Counted from the first letter of the stretch, positions 9,145-20,000 are shown. The stretch is 64,000 nucleotides of DNA from Negadavirga shengliensis (GCF_042652345.1 NZ_JBHSJJ010000015.1:1-64000); one strand, 5' to 3'. Notes: generated by a model from the sequence alone, not told the origin. Numbers and translations: made by a program.

Positions 9145-10833
9145 CTACCAAGGTTTGCCGGTACCTTGGATGATCCATGGTTTGGCCCATTGGTTGTTGG
9201 GGCCTCTATTGGCACCGATGGTAACTTCAAGCCTTTCTATGGCCTTTGCCACCTGCTGGGCGTTAAAGTTGATCTCATTGTTGCCATAAGTGAATCTCAC
9301 GGCTATCTGTGATTCAGGAGCAGCCTCTCCCACATTCATCTCCGGAAATCCTGTTCTTCTCCAATCAAACCAGGATTCGGTGGCGGTGGTCCAGCTGGCG
9401 ATCCATTTCTGTTCGATGATTCTTTCAAGGGACCCATCATAGGCTACCTGGGGATTTTGAATATAAGTATCAAAATCATCCCCTACTCCCCATGTTTGCA
9501 GGGAATATCTTACCGCGTTGTTGTAATGGGTTTCCGCATCACCGACGGACCATCCCCGCTGGGCGGCCTCTGCAAGGATGAAGTGTACCTCTGACGCCGA
9601 CATGATCCTGGCCTTCAGAAAGCCGCCGCTTCTTCCTCTATAATGGTCAGAAAGCTGGGAAACGTGCTGGTTCTCCAGCTGCTGGCCACCGGTGGGGTTA
9701 AGGTTGTGGTCACTGGGCCCCTGCAGCATGGGAGGCAATCCTACATACTCCCTGGTATCCAGTTGTCTGCCCAGCAGATCGGGATTGTAATGACGGGTAT
9801 AGGTGTTCCCTTCCGCAATCCTATCCAGATATTGAATATCTTGAAACGAAACAACGCCATTGAGGATCTGGCCATTTTCTCTTATATAGGGATCCACTGC
9901 AACGGGAAGGCTGGTGTCCTCCACCCATCGGCAGTGCACGGGACGGAACCATACCCCCACCCGCGGGTCGTCATAATCCAAAAGCCTGTCCAGAAGCGTG
10001 TTGCACGGCTTGATCCTGCGGAAATTTGAACCTGCGTCAAAATCGGTCGCCGAAGGCCAGGAATCGCCCGCCGAGGCGCCTATGTAATCTATCGCCACAT
10101 CCTCATCGGCACCCATCAGATAAACCCCCGAGTTGTATACCTCTTCGATTCCCTGTCTGGCCATCTCCGGCATCTTCTCCGAAATCCTCATGTAATAACG
10201 AAGCAAAAGGGAGTTGGTGAACTTGTGCCACATGGTCGCGTTGCCACCGAAATACAGGTCATATTCTGGAATAACCCCTTCATTGTTGCCCGTGGCAAAG
10301 ATCTGGGCAGCGGCCTTCAGGTCATTGATGACGCCTGGGTATATTACTTCCTGGCTGTCGTACTCGGGAAATTCGTTTTCAAGTCCCGCCTGATCACCCT
10401 TGAGTGCCATGGTATAAGGCGCGTCCCCCCAAAGGTCCGTGACCGTTCCGAAGATAAAAGACTTCATCGTCAGGGAAACTCCTTTATGAAACTCAAGCCC
10501 GGTCTCTTCGGCACGTTGGTAAAGGAATCTGTTTGTCCGCAAAAGGTCGTACCAGCCGGTCCAATCCCGTAAACCCCAATCAGATTGATTGTGTCCGGTA
10601 AACCAACCGTCTTTCTGCGTATGCTGTACCGTTCCCGCCATATCGCCGTAGCCCAAATTCAGGATGTTTGTCGCTGCCGGACGCATCACTGAAGGCATCA
10701 GTAAGTTTGGGTTGGCATCGGACGGTGATACCCCATTCGGGTTTTCATTGATCTCATCCAAGGTGTCACAGGCCGTAAACACCATCATGGAAAGGAGGAA
10801 AACCGATTTGAATATGTGAATTGATGTTTTCAT
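9145..10833 (-). CDS. SusD/RagB-family nutrient-binding outer-membrane lipoprotein (unit 2)
   Basis: This 562-residue lipoprotein has its lipobox at MVFTAC (Cys about residue 22). It aligns with the unit-1 SusD without visible large gaps. Most differences are conservative and scattered, with a few in likely surface segments such as DFDTYIQ versus SYNSYIQ and EMNVGEA versus SLQIGEA. It should pair with the SusC encoded 136 bases upstream; that gap is longer than in unit 1 (40 bases). The close similarity indicates a recent duplication or continuing gene conversion. Substrate unknown. Confidence 0.95.
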   Translation of the reverse strand: MKTSIHIFKSVFLLSMMVFTACDTLDEINENPNGVSPSDANPNLLMPSVMRPAATNILNLGYGDMAGTVQHTQKDGWFTGHNQSDWGLRDWTGWYDLLRTNRFLYQRAEETGLEFHKGVSLTMKSFIFGTVTDLWGDAPYTMALKGDQAGLENEFPEYDSQEVIYPGVINDLKAAAQIFATGNNEGVIPEYDLYFGGNATMWHKFTNSLLLRYYMRISEKMPEMARQGIEEVYNSGVYLMGADEDVAIDYIGASAGDSWPSATDFDAGSNFRRIKPCNTLLDRLLDYDDPRVGVWFRPVHCRWVEDTSLPVAVDPYIRENGQILNGVVSFQDIQYLDRIAEGNTYTRHYNPDLLGRQLDTREYVGLPPMLQGPSDHNLNPTGGQQLENQHVSQLSDHYRGRSGGFLKARIMSASEVHFILAEAAQRGWSVGDAETHYNNAVRYSLQTWGVGDDFDTYIQNPQVAYDGSLERIIEQKWIASWTTATESWFDWRRTGFPEMNVGEAAPESQIAVRFTYGNNEINFNAQQVAKAIERLEVTIGANRGPNNQWAKPWIIQGTGKPW

Positions 10834-10969
10834 CTGTTTATATTTTGTTTTTCAATGGTCAGATGGAATCCCGCATGTGTGATAATCATGCCTCTGTGTG
10901 ACGATCTCGTCATGCTCGGTTTCATCTTTTTGAAATTTTTGGCTTTTCATTTGGACTGCCGACAGTACT

Positions 10970-13900
10970 TTAAAAGGTCATGTTCACCCGAAATCCGACT
11001 GGGGCCGTCCATGGCATCACGTTCTGAAGCTCGATACCCTGTCTGAACAGGTTGGCAGAGTCGCCCTGTCTGCTGGCCGTCACCTGGAAGGCCCTTTCCG
11101 GATCAATGCCGATATTGGCGGCAGTCCAGAGAATAATATTTCTCGTGAACACGGCCACGTTCGCATTTCTGATACCCGGAATATTGGGAAGGTCATAGCC
11201 AATGGAAAGTTCCCTGAGTTTCAGAAAAGACGCGTCAAAGGTAATCTGCTGCGCCCAGCTCCAGGCAAACTGTCTGGAAGCGGGATAGATCACCGTGCCC
11301 TCTCCGCCGAGATGCTCAACATATTCGCCCGGGGCCACCTCGATCACACCGGGAATAAATACGCCGTCATTACCTGGGGCATCGGTGGTGTTGGTGGGGA
11401 GACCACCCGTTTCGGGCGTATAGCCACCCACCCTGGGGAAATTACCGTTCTGGGGGATGATGTATCTTTCGGGATCGGACTTAAGTAGGGCTATCAGTTC
11501 TTCCTCGCCGTATAGCCCCCCGGGTATCAGGTTGTCGATCTGCCGCTGGGATTTCCAGTTGGACTCCCCGTACCGGTAAGTGTAAGACTGGAAGTTGCCG
11601 CCCATCCTCCAATCAAAGCTTGCTTGCAAGGTCCATCTTTTATACCTGAGATTTGCCTGCATACCCATGATGAAATCAGGATTGAAGTTGCCGACGGGAA
11701 CCCTGTCCTCTCTATCGTTTCTGGCTATCCATTTCCCGTTTTCATCCAAAATGGGCCATCTGTAATAGGGGGAATTGGGGTCATTCACATAGGCAAAGCC
11801 TCTGCTGTATAAGGTGCCAATGTCGTCTCCAACAAAGGTCTGGGCACCGCCGTTGTTGTCATCCCAAAGGGTGATGAAGTCCATGCCTTCGGTAAGACTT
11901 TCCAGGCGGGTACGCATCCTGGTGAAGTTCATGTTGATATCCAGCATCAGCCCGTCAGGCCTTTGGATAGGCGTGCCACCCAGCATCACTTCCCCACCCC
12001 TGCTGGATATCATCCCGGCGTTGATCTGCTTGGCGGAGAAGCCGGAGGAATGCGGCGTGGGTATACTTAGGATCTGGTTCCTGTTTCGCTGATAGAAATA
12101 CGTCCCTTCAAACCTCAAACGGTCATTGAAAAAATTCAAATCCAGGCCGTATTCCTGGGAAGTATTGATCTCAGGTTTCAGGTCAGGATTCAACAAAGTG
12201 CCCGGATAGGTGGTAGAGATCAGGTTCCCCCAGTTTTGGGTTCCCAGGACAGGGTCCAGCGCATACGGATTGGTATCGTTACCCACCTGGGCCACACCTG
12301 CCCTCACTTTCAGCATGGAGATTTCCTGAGGCAGATCAAAGGTATAGTTCGCCATCCAACTCAGGGAGGCCGATGGATAAAAGTAGGACCTGTTGTGCGC
12401 CGGTAGTGTACTGGACCAGTCGTTCCTTGCCGTCACGTCCAGATACAGCTGATCCTTGAACCCTATGGAGGCCAGGCCGAACACACTGTAAATGGCTTTT
12501 CTCGATTCAAAATTGGAGTAATTCAGGCCGGTATTGACGATGTTGCTGATCCTGTACAGACCCGGGACGATCAGTCCGACACCGGGGGCGCTGCCCATAT
12601 AATTGTCTCTGAAGTTCTGGTTCATGATGTTACCCCCGGCAGATATCGACAGATTAAAATCGTTTACCGACTTGTTATAAGTGGTCAGAAATTCAATATT
12701 GGACTCATCCCTGGCAATGTCCTGCAAATGGTATGCACCTTGCCTTTCCCTGGTATATGACCAGGGGATTTTGGTCTCCCTGTTTTCCATATAGGTATCA
12801 TGGGTAAGCCTCAGGTGGGAATTGAAGTTTTCATTGAACTTGTAGTCAAACTTGATGTTTCCGAAGGCCCTGTCCCTGACAAATCCGTTATTGATGCCGT
12901 AGGCGATGAAGTAGGGATTATCATGATTCAGGGAGACAGACCGCTGCTGGATTTCCTCCTGGCCCGGCTCCCAGTAGTTTTTCATGTCCCTGATATCCAC
13001 ATGCGACCAGTTGTATACATCCTCAACCGGGTTGGCACCCCTGTTGCCTGTGGAAGGCCTGTCAGTGGAGTTGGATTTGGACAGATTGATGTCGGTACTT
13101 ACCGACAGCTTATCGTTCAACTGAAAAGTAGACGAAAGACTGAGGTTGTTTCTGAAAAGATCAGAATTGGGAATCATCCCGTTATGCGACATATTGGTAT
13201 AGGACAGCCGGTAGGTTGCCCTCTCTGAAGAGCCCGAAATGGCAAGGGAATTCGTGGAGGTAACCCCCGTCTCCAGGAAATTTCTCATGTTGTCGGGATA
13301 GGATCTCAGTTCCATAGGTACCCGGTTGCCGTTCTCGTCTACAGGGCTGTTCCACTGTACCGCCATGTTGCCTACATCCAGCTGCGGACCGGACCAGTAT
13401 GAAGAAAGCTCGTCCAACTGGGCCACCCTGTTGCCGGTGGCATAGCGGTAATGAAAATCCAAGTACCTGACTGGTCTTTCAAAGACGTTGCTGGAAGAAA
13501 AATTGACCGTCATCCGCTCACCCTTTCTGCCTTTTTTGGTGGTGATCAGGATCACCCCGTTACCGGCTCTGGCCCCGTAGAGGGCCGCGGCACTGGGACC
13601 TTTTAGCACGGTCATGTCCTCAATGTCGTCCGGGTTGAGGTCCGATATCGGGTTGCCGTAATCCACTTCGTTCCGGTCCCCCATCCTGCTGATGTTGTTC
13701 AACGTGTTGGACACCGGCACGCCGTCAATCACGAAAAGCGGCTGATTGTCACTGCTCAGCGAAGTGGCTCCGCGGATCACAATGGAGGTGGAAGACCCCA
13801 CGCCACTCATTTGGTTGATGGTCACGCCCGCGACCCTGCCGGCCAGTGCGTTGATCGCATTTTCCTGGGTCACGTTACGGATATCATCACCCCTGACTTC

Positions 13901-14374
13901 GCCCACGGAATAGCCCAGTGAGCGTTTCTCCCTTTCTATGCCCAAGGCTGTAACCACTACCTCCGACATCGCGGCCAGGCTCTCCTGAAGGGAAACTTCT
14001 ATGTTGGTACGGTTTCCTATCCGGACTTCCTGAGACTCAAAGCCAACATAGGAGAATACCAATACGGAATTCTCCCCGGCCACCTCTATGGCGAACGCCC
14101 CGTCTATATCCGTAACGGTTCCGTTGTTGGTTCCTTTTTCAAGAACGGTCACACCTGGAAGGCCGGCGCCGTCTCCTTCCGACGTAACCCTTCCCCTAAC
14201 ATTAACTGCTACCGATTCGGAGAAAGCCTCTCCCACTTCGGGGTGGTGAACCAATCCGGTTCCCAACTCCCCTAAGGGACCCGATGCATTACTCGCCGAT
14301 GCTACTATGCTCAAATAGCAAAAGGCCGTCAGCGGAATACCCCACTTGAATTTTCTTGTAAATTTTACTTTCAT
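10970..14374 (-). CDS. SusC/RagA-family TonB-linked outer-membrane transporter (unit 2)
   Basis: The 1134-residue transporter has the same architecture as the unit-1 SusC: signal peptide (about 1-28), carboxypeptidase-regulatory-like domain (about 57-128), TonB plug and beta barrel ending in VNMTF. The first roughly 60 residues differ strongly from unit 1, while the remainder is nearly identical, including the plug motif NPDDIEDMTVLKGPSAAALY. The start at 14374 gives a normal leader. It is co-oriented with the small FecR-N-like gene 186 bases upstream and SusD downstream. Confidence 0.95.
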   Translation of the reverse strand: MKVKFTRKFKWGIPLTAFCYLSIVASASNASGPLGELGTGLVHHPEVGEAFSESVAVNVRGRVTSEGDGAGLPGVTVLEKGTNNGTVTDIDGAFAIEVAGENSVLVFSYVGFESQEVRIGNRTNIEVSLQESLAAMSEVVVTALGIEREKRSLGYSVGEVRGDDIRNVTQENAINALAGRVAGVTINQMSGVGSSTSIVIRGATSLSSDNQPLFVIDGVPVSNTLNNISRMGDRNEVDYGNPISDLNPDDIEDMTVLKGPSAAALYGARAGNGVILITTKKGRKGERMTVNFSSSNVFERPVRYLDFHYRYATGNRVAQLDELSSYWSGPQLDVGNMAVQWNSPVDENGNRVPMELRSYPDNMRNFLETGVTSTNSLAISGSSERATYRLSYTNMSHNGMIPNSDLFRNNLSLSSTFQLNDKLSVSTDINLSKSNSTDRPSTGNRGANPVEDVYNWSHVDIRDMKNYWEPGQEEIQQRSVSLNHDNPYFIAYGINNGFVRDRAFGNIKFDYKFNENFNSHLRLTHDTYMENRETKIPWSYTRERQGAYHLQDIARDESNIEFLTTYNKSVNDFNLSISAGGNIMNQNFRDNYMGSAPGVGLIVPGLYRISNIVNTGLNYSNFESRKAIYSVFGLASIGFKDQLYLDVTARNDWSSTLPAHNRSYFYPSASLSWMANYTFDLPQEISMLKVRAGVAQVGNDTNPYALDPVLGTQNWGNLISTTYPGTLLNPDLKPEINTSQEYGLDLNFFNDRLRFEGTYFYQRNRNQILSIPTPHSSGFSAKQINAGMISSRGGEVMLGGTPIQRPDGLMLDINMNFTRMRTRLESLTEGMDFITLWDDNNGGAQTFVGDDIGTLYSRGFAYVNDPNSPYYRWPILDENGKWIARNDREDRVPVGNFNPDFIMGMQANLRYKRWTLQASFDWRMGGNFQSYTYRYGESNWKSQRQIDNLIPGGLYGEEELIALLKSDPERYIIPQNGNFPRVGGYTPETGGLPTNTTDAPGNDGVFIPGVIEVAPGEYVEHLGGEGTVIYPASRQFAWSWAQQITFDASFLKLRELSIGYDLPNIPGIRNANVAVFTRNIILWTAANIGIDPERAFQVTASRQGDSANLFRQGIELQNVMPWTAPVGFRVNMTF

Positions 14375-14560
14375 TTTTCAGACGATGTTTAAATGATGGA
14401 TTGAGGATAAACCGGAAATATTTTCCAGGCAATAATTACCATATCCCCTTGAAACATTTGGCACTTTTCTTTTCATAGTTTTACCTATTTTTAGTTTCTA
14501 TTATATTTTAAAATCAGATGAATAAAAAAAAGTCAATTTCGGAAACCTGATTATTCGCCG

Positions 14561-14794
14561 CTATCCCTTCTTCCTATGATCTGAAGCATCCAAAGATTTA
14601 ATTTCCCTGTCCGCCTCATCTTTTTTGCCCCGCTCCTCAGACAAAAGTGAATCAAAATATTTTCTTAAGCTTTTTTCAACAGAATAGGCTTTTTCAGGGT
14701 GTTCCAAGCTATTCAAAAACGCTTCGAACTCCGCTCTGGTCACTTTGCCTGAAACCCATTTCTTTATCAAATCATCTGATTGTTTTCCTTTCAT
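14561..14794 (-). CDS. Small FecR-N-terminus-like protein (unit 2)
   Basis: A 77-residue protein paralogous to the one at 8514-8732: both start MK-K--SD, continue with a short helix, then VTRAEFEAFLNSLEH and an amphipathic helix ending in KYFDSLL. A longer frame opens at 14830, but the conserved GGAGG motif eight bases before the ATG at 14794 and the alignment with unit 1 favour the shorter start. The tail is highly charged. No membrane span or export signal, so it is probably cytoplasmic. Function unknown; resemblance to the cytoplasmic end of FecR anti-sigma proteins is a hypothesis only. Confidence 0.7.
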   Translation of the reverse strand: MKGKQSDDLIKKWVSGKVTRAEFEAFLNSLEHPEKAYSVEKSLRKYFDSLLSEERGKKDEADREIKSLDASDHRKKG

Positions 14795-15116
14795 ACTGTT
14801 GCCCTCCGACTTATATACCCGAGGCAGCAAAAATCCGACTATTTACAGGCATTAAAATTTTAGAAAAAAGTGCAATTTTTTTATAATATATCATATAAAT
14901 AAATGTGTAAAAAATAGATACACTTTATTATTATTTCATTAAAACCTCCTTTCTCTAAAGAAAATTTATTCTGAGATGTAAAAAAATTCAAAATATTATA
15001 TTAATTAAATCATATTGATATCGAAAAAAACAAATTTGACCAAAAGCTTGAAATGGCCTTTATTTCCGGTTTCCAAGTAATAAACAAAGTCGAACCAGAA
15101 AACATCTTTACGCCAA
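14795..15116. promoter_or_regulatory. Divergent promoter region with conserved leader
   Basis: This 322-base AT-rich gap separates the unit-2 operon (leftward) from the phosphatase gene at 15117 (rightward). Its left end carries the conserved leader TATATAAGTCGGAGGGCAA (read on the minus strand, 14799-14817). A further shared block, AAT-GCCTG-AAATA-like, occurs about 45-65 bases before both small genes and could be a common regulator or sigma site. No clear TAnnTTTG element was found for either direction. Confidence 0.5.
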
Positions 15117-16937
15117 ATGATGCAAAATCACGTATTCCTCCTTATCCGTGACAGATTTCACCACCTGAAAGTATATCATTGTTTTTTCATGCTGGTATTT
15201 GCCGGTGTGGGATGCAAAAGCGAAACCGGTCATAACAACTCAGGAGACTTGATGTCTACCATGGATCAAGTCGTCACAAGGCTTTACAGTGAGTTTGAAA
15301 AAGCCTCATTGGACACCATTGGCCATGACTTCGTTTTAAATTATCTTACCAAAAACGAAAAAGAGGCGTTGGCCACCCAATACTGGAAGATGAAGGTCAA
15401 CGTTCCGGTGACGGTTTCTCTTATGAGAGACAAAGACCAAAAAAAGATTCCTTTTTGGTTAAAAGATGCGGGGTTTGAGGTGACCGACATGGAGGTTAAA
15501 AACACACATTCCACCTACGAAGTCTGGCAAAAAGACTTCGAACCAGGCATCATCGAACTGGGTATCAATGGCTTTGATAAACACCGTCCTGTTTATTTTT
15601 TGAGTATCGGCCCGCAGGACGGGAGCCTACCCTTAGAAATAACCCCTGTTTATCCCAAAAAACAGCATTTTGAAACGATGCAGGAGGGAGCATTTACCTA
15701 TCACGACTGGAGCGAACTGACATTAACAGAGGTACCTGAATTGCTAAAAGGCCAAAGACTATTGACTACCATCCGGGGAAGGGCCAGAGAGGCCCATATA
15801 GTGGGCGCATTCAGAACCACGGATTTCCCCTCTTCAGAAAAACCTGACCACTTGCTGCTGACCTGGAGCGATGATCCCGCCCGTTCCATGGACGTGCAAT
15901 GGAGAACCACAAATACTGTCCCGGATGGGTCGGTCAAATACTGGATACAAGGCACGACGGATACCCTGAGGGCTGCTGCTGACAAAAACCTTATGGAGGA
16001 CCGGATGCTTCAAAACGACAGGTATATCAACAGGTTTACCGCTCAGCTTCGCGCCCTTCAGCCCGGTACCAAATATGAATACATGGTGGGCAGCGAAAAC
16101 GGCGGCTGGTCAGCAACACAGCATTTTTCCACCGCTCCCTCCACTGCCAGCCCTTATTCCTTTATATGGTTCGGCGATGTGCACAATTCAGAGATATGGG
16201 GAGAATTGATCCAAAAATCGGAGAAAAAACACCCTGACACCGGTTTTTATTTTATTGCGGGCGATTTGGTGAACACCGGGCTTCACAGGGATGACTGGGA
16301 TAAGCTTTTCCAATATGCGGGCAGCACCATTGCCAGAAAGCCCCTCTTGGCGGTACCGGGAAACCACGACAGCCAGGACGGCTTGGGTGCCTGGATGTAT
16401 GAGGAGATGCTGAGTCTACCCTCCAACAGCCCCAGCAAAGAAATGGAGGGCAGGACCTACGCCTTCAATTACCAAAACAGCTTGTTCCTGATGATTGATG
16501 CCACATTTCCGTTGAAGGACCAGACCGAATGGATAGACCGGCAACTGGCTGAAAGCGATGCCACCTGGAAAATGGCGGTCTTCCATTTTCCCCCTTACAA
16601 TGCCGTTGCACCCTACCATAACATCATAGCAGAATGGGTGCCTTTATTTGACAAGCACAAGGTGGACATGGTCATGGGTGGCCACTTTCATTATTATATG
16701 AGGTCAAAACCCCTGCGGGGAGGCGAAGTGATGCCTTCCTCCAATGACGGGACATTATACCTGATATCCATTGGGACCACGGGCAAGAATAAAGGTCTGG
16801 AGAAGGAGCATTATGCGGAGGCACAGTTTGCTGCCGAACACCTTTACCAACATGTGACCGTGGATGGAAAAAGCCTCTCTTACAAAGCCTATGATTTTGA
16901 TGGGAATGTGGTGGACCAGTTTCGACTGGAGAAATAA
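15117..16937 (+). CDS. Exported metallophosphoesterase with an extra N-terminal domain
   Basis: This 606-residue protein starts with a hydrophobic leader ending at a Cys (FAGVGC, about residue 33), suggesting a lipoprotein although the lipobox is imperfect. Residues about 40-230 form a domain I do not recognise; about 240-340 resembles the purple-acid-phosphatase N-terminal domain (WSDDPARSMDVQWRT); about 345-560 is a calcineurin-like phosphoesterase with WFGDVHNS, AGDLVNTG, GNHDSQDG, HFPPYN and GGHFHYY. It is divergent from the second SusCD unit and is the counterpart of the phosphatase at 1367-2716. The two bracket the SusCD locus, which suggests hydrolysis of a phosphorylated ligand at the cell surface. 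Confidence 0.9.
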   Translation: MMQNHVFLLIRDRFHHLKVYHCFFMLVFAGVGCKSETGHNNSGDLMSTMDQVVTRLYSEFEKASLDTIGHDFVLNYLTKNEKEALATQYWKMKVNVPVTVSLMRDKDQKKIPFWLKDAGFEVTDMEVKNTHSTYEVWQKDFEPGIIELGINGFDKHRPVYFLSIGPQDGSLPLEITPVYPKKQHFETMQEGAFTYHDWSELTLTEVPELLKGQRLLTTIRGRAREAHIVGAFRTTDFPSSEKPDHLLLTWSDDPARSMDVQWRTTNTVPDGSVKYWIQGTTDTLRAAADKNLMEDRMLQNDRYINRFTAQLRALQPGTKYEYMVGSENGGWSATQHFSTAPSTASPYSFIWFGDVHNSEIWGELIQKSEKKHPDTGFYFIAGDLVNTGLHRDDWDKLFQYAGSTIARKPLLAVPGNHDSQDGLGAWMYEEMLSLPSNSPSKEMEGRTYAFNYQNSLFLMIDATFPLKDQTEWIDRQLAESDATWKMAVFHFPPYNAVAPYHNIIAEWVPLFDKHKVDMVMGGHFHYYMRSKPLRGGEVMPSSNDGTLYLISIGTTGKNKGLEKEHYAEAQFAAEHLYQHVTVDGKSLSYKAYDFDGNVVDQFRLEK

Positions 16938-16966
16938 ACTTTTGATACGTTCTCACGATGAGTTCC

Positions 16967-17002
16967 CCTACAGCCTGATAGCCTTGGCTGTAGGATTTTT
17001 TT
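16967..17002 (+). terminator. Rho-independent terminator after the phosphatase gene
   Basis: Arms CCTACAGCC (16967-16975) and GGCTGTAGG (16985-16993) form a 9-bp stem followed by a run of seven T bases. Confidence 0.9.
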
Positions 17003-17079
17003 ATGCAAAAAAAGTAAGGTCCTTTGGCACATCCGCTTTATTCGGCGTATTTTAGATTCCCTAAAAATCAGGAAATCAC

Positions 17080-20000
17080 ATGTACATTATTTTTGATACC
17101 GAAACCACTGGACTGCCCAGAGACTATGATGCCCCTATTACCGACCTGGACAACTGGCCCCGCCTGGTCCAACTGGCCTGGCAGCTCCATGACGAAAGGG
17201 GCAACCTGATTTCGAATGAAAACTTCATTATAAAGCCTGAAGGTTTTACCATTCCTTATAATGCTGAAAAAGTCCATGGCATATCCACTGAAAGGGCCTT
17301 AAAAGAGGGGCATGATCTGCAAAAGGTTCTTGAGATATTTGAAAGGGATTTAGCAAAATCCAAATATGTCGTTGGCCACAATATCGGTTTTGACATCAAT
17401 GTCACCGGCGCGGAATTCCTGCGGAAACAGCTGGATACCCAGCTTCTGGAGAGAACAGAGTTGGATACCAAGGACATCTCTACGGAATATTGCGCCATCC
17501 CGGGCGGCAAGGGGGGTAAATTCAAATGGCCCACGCTCACCGAGCTGCACCGGAAGCTTTTCGGAAACGGTTTTGAAGATGCGCACGATGCCGCGTACGA
17601 TGTGGATGCCACCGCCAAATGTTTTTTTGGCCTGATCAAAGCAGGGGTCTGTCCGTTGGAAGAAGGTGTGACGATAGAAGAGGTAGTGTACCAACCTCCC
17701 AAATTGGATGCGGCCAATTTTGCCGATGCCAAAGATGGTCAGAAACTGGCGGCCAAGGAAGTGCTGAAAGCGGCCCACCAAGCAGACATTTCCAATCTTG
17801 AAGATGTCCCCTTCTCCCACCTGCATGTGCATACCCAGTTTTCCATTTTACAGGCCACCTCGGAAATACCGGCTTTGGTAAACCGGGCCAAAGAATTGGG
17901 GATGCCTGCCATTGCCATGACTGACCACGGAAACATGATGGGGGCATTCAACTTTGTGAAGGAAGCCTTTAATCGAGGCATAAAACCTATTGTCGGTTGT
18001 GAGTTCAACATTTGCCGCGACAGAAACAATAAATCCAATAAGGATGATGGTTTTCAGACCGTCCTCTTGGCCAAAAACAAGGCCGGATACCACAACCTCG
18101 CCAAGTTGGCTTCCTATGCCAATATTCAAGGTTTTTATTATGTCCCCAGAATAGACAAAGAACTTTTGCTCCAATATAAGGGAGACATCATCGCCACTAC
18201 GGGAGGCTTGTGGGGTGAAATCCCTTATTTGATCCTCAACGTGGGGGAAACACAGGCAGAAGAAGCCTTTGTGTGGTGGATGGACCAATTTGGGGAGGAT
18301 TTTTATGTGGAGCTTAACCGCCACGGAATCCCCGAAGAGGAAAAGGTGAATGAGGTACTCCTGGGTTTCGCAAAGAAATACGGAGTCAGCTATTTTGCGG
18401 CGAATAACACCTACTATAATGCCAAATCCGATGCAAAGGCCCATGATATCCTCCTTTGTGTGAAAGATGGAGAGCTTGTGGAAAAACCCAAAAAATACAT
18501 AGGCAAAAGAGGACGGGAATTTAGGTATGGATTTCCTAACGAGGAGTTCTACCTGAAAAGCCCTGAGGAGATGAAAAAGCTGTTTGCGGACCTGCCCGGA
18601 GCGATTCATTGCACCCAGGAGATCGTGGATAAAATTGAGCCTTTCAAACTGGCCAGGGAGGTCTTGTTGCCCAAGTTTGATATACCGGAGGAATTCATTG
18701 ATCCCCAGGATGATGTGGATGGAGGAAAGCGGGGGGAAAATGCCTATTTGCGTCATCTCACTTATGTGGGGGCAGCGGAAAGGTATGGGGAAATCACCTC
18801 TGAGATCAAGGAAAGGCTGGATTTTGAACTGGAAACCATCGAGAGGACCGGATATCCGGGTTATTTTTTGATTGTCCAGGATTTTACCCGTGCCGCCAGG
18901 GACATGGGGGTTTCCGTAGGTCCCGGCAGGGGGTCGGCTGCCGGATCTGCCGTTGCTTACTGCGTAGGGATAACCAATGTGGACCCGATCGCTTATGATC
19001 TCCTGTTTGAGAGGTTTTTGAACCCGGACAGGGTTTCACTGCCCGATATTGACATTGATTTCGATGATGAGGGCAGGCAGAAAGTAATCGATTATGTAAT
19101 CCGAAAATATGGCGCCAACCAGGTGGCGCAGATCATCACCTACGGTACCATGGCGGCAAAATCAGCCATCAGGGATACGGCAAGGGTGCTTAACCTGCCC
19201 CTGTCCGAAGCTGACAAACTGGCCAAACTGGTACCCGACATCAAACTCAAAAACCTGTTTGATCTGGCCGGTGACAAGGCCAAGCTTTCCGCCAAACTTA
19301 AAAACAACAGTGAAAACATGGATAAGGCGTTTGAGCTTATCCGTATTTCAAAAGGTCAGGACGATAATTCCAAGACCATTAACCAGGCCAAAGTACTGGA
19401 AGGCTCCGTGAGGAATACAGGCATCCACGCCTGCGGCGTCATCATTACCCCCGATGATATTACCAATTTTGTGCCGGTAGCGCTGGCCAAGGACTCGGAT
19501 ATGGTCTGCACCCAATTTGACAACTCCGTGGTGGAGAGTGCCGGCCTGTTGAAAATGGATTTTCTGGGATTAAAGACCCTGACTCTCATTAAGGATGCGG
19601 TCAAAATCGTCAAGGAAAGGCATGGAGTAACGCTGGATCCTGAAAAATTCCCCATTGATGACACCAAAACTTATGAGCTATTCCAAAAAGGAGAAACCAT
19701 AGGCATATTTCAGTACGAATCCCCCGGCATGCAAAAATACATGCGGGAGCTGAAACCCACGGTATTTGCCGATCTGATCGCCATGAATGCCCTGTATAGG
19801 CCAGGGCCATTGGAGTATATCCCCAGCTTTATCAAGCGGAAGCATGGAAAAGAGCCGATCAGCTATGATTTGGAGGACATGAAGGAATACCTGGAGGAAA
19901 CCTACGGCATTACGGTCTACCAGGAACAGGTCATGTTGCTTTCCCAAAAACTGGCAGATTTTACCAAAGGCGAAGCGGACGTCCTGCGTAAAGCCATGGG

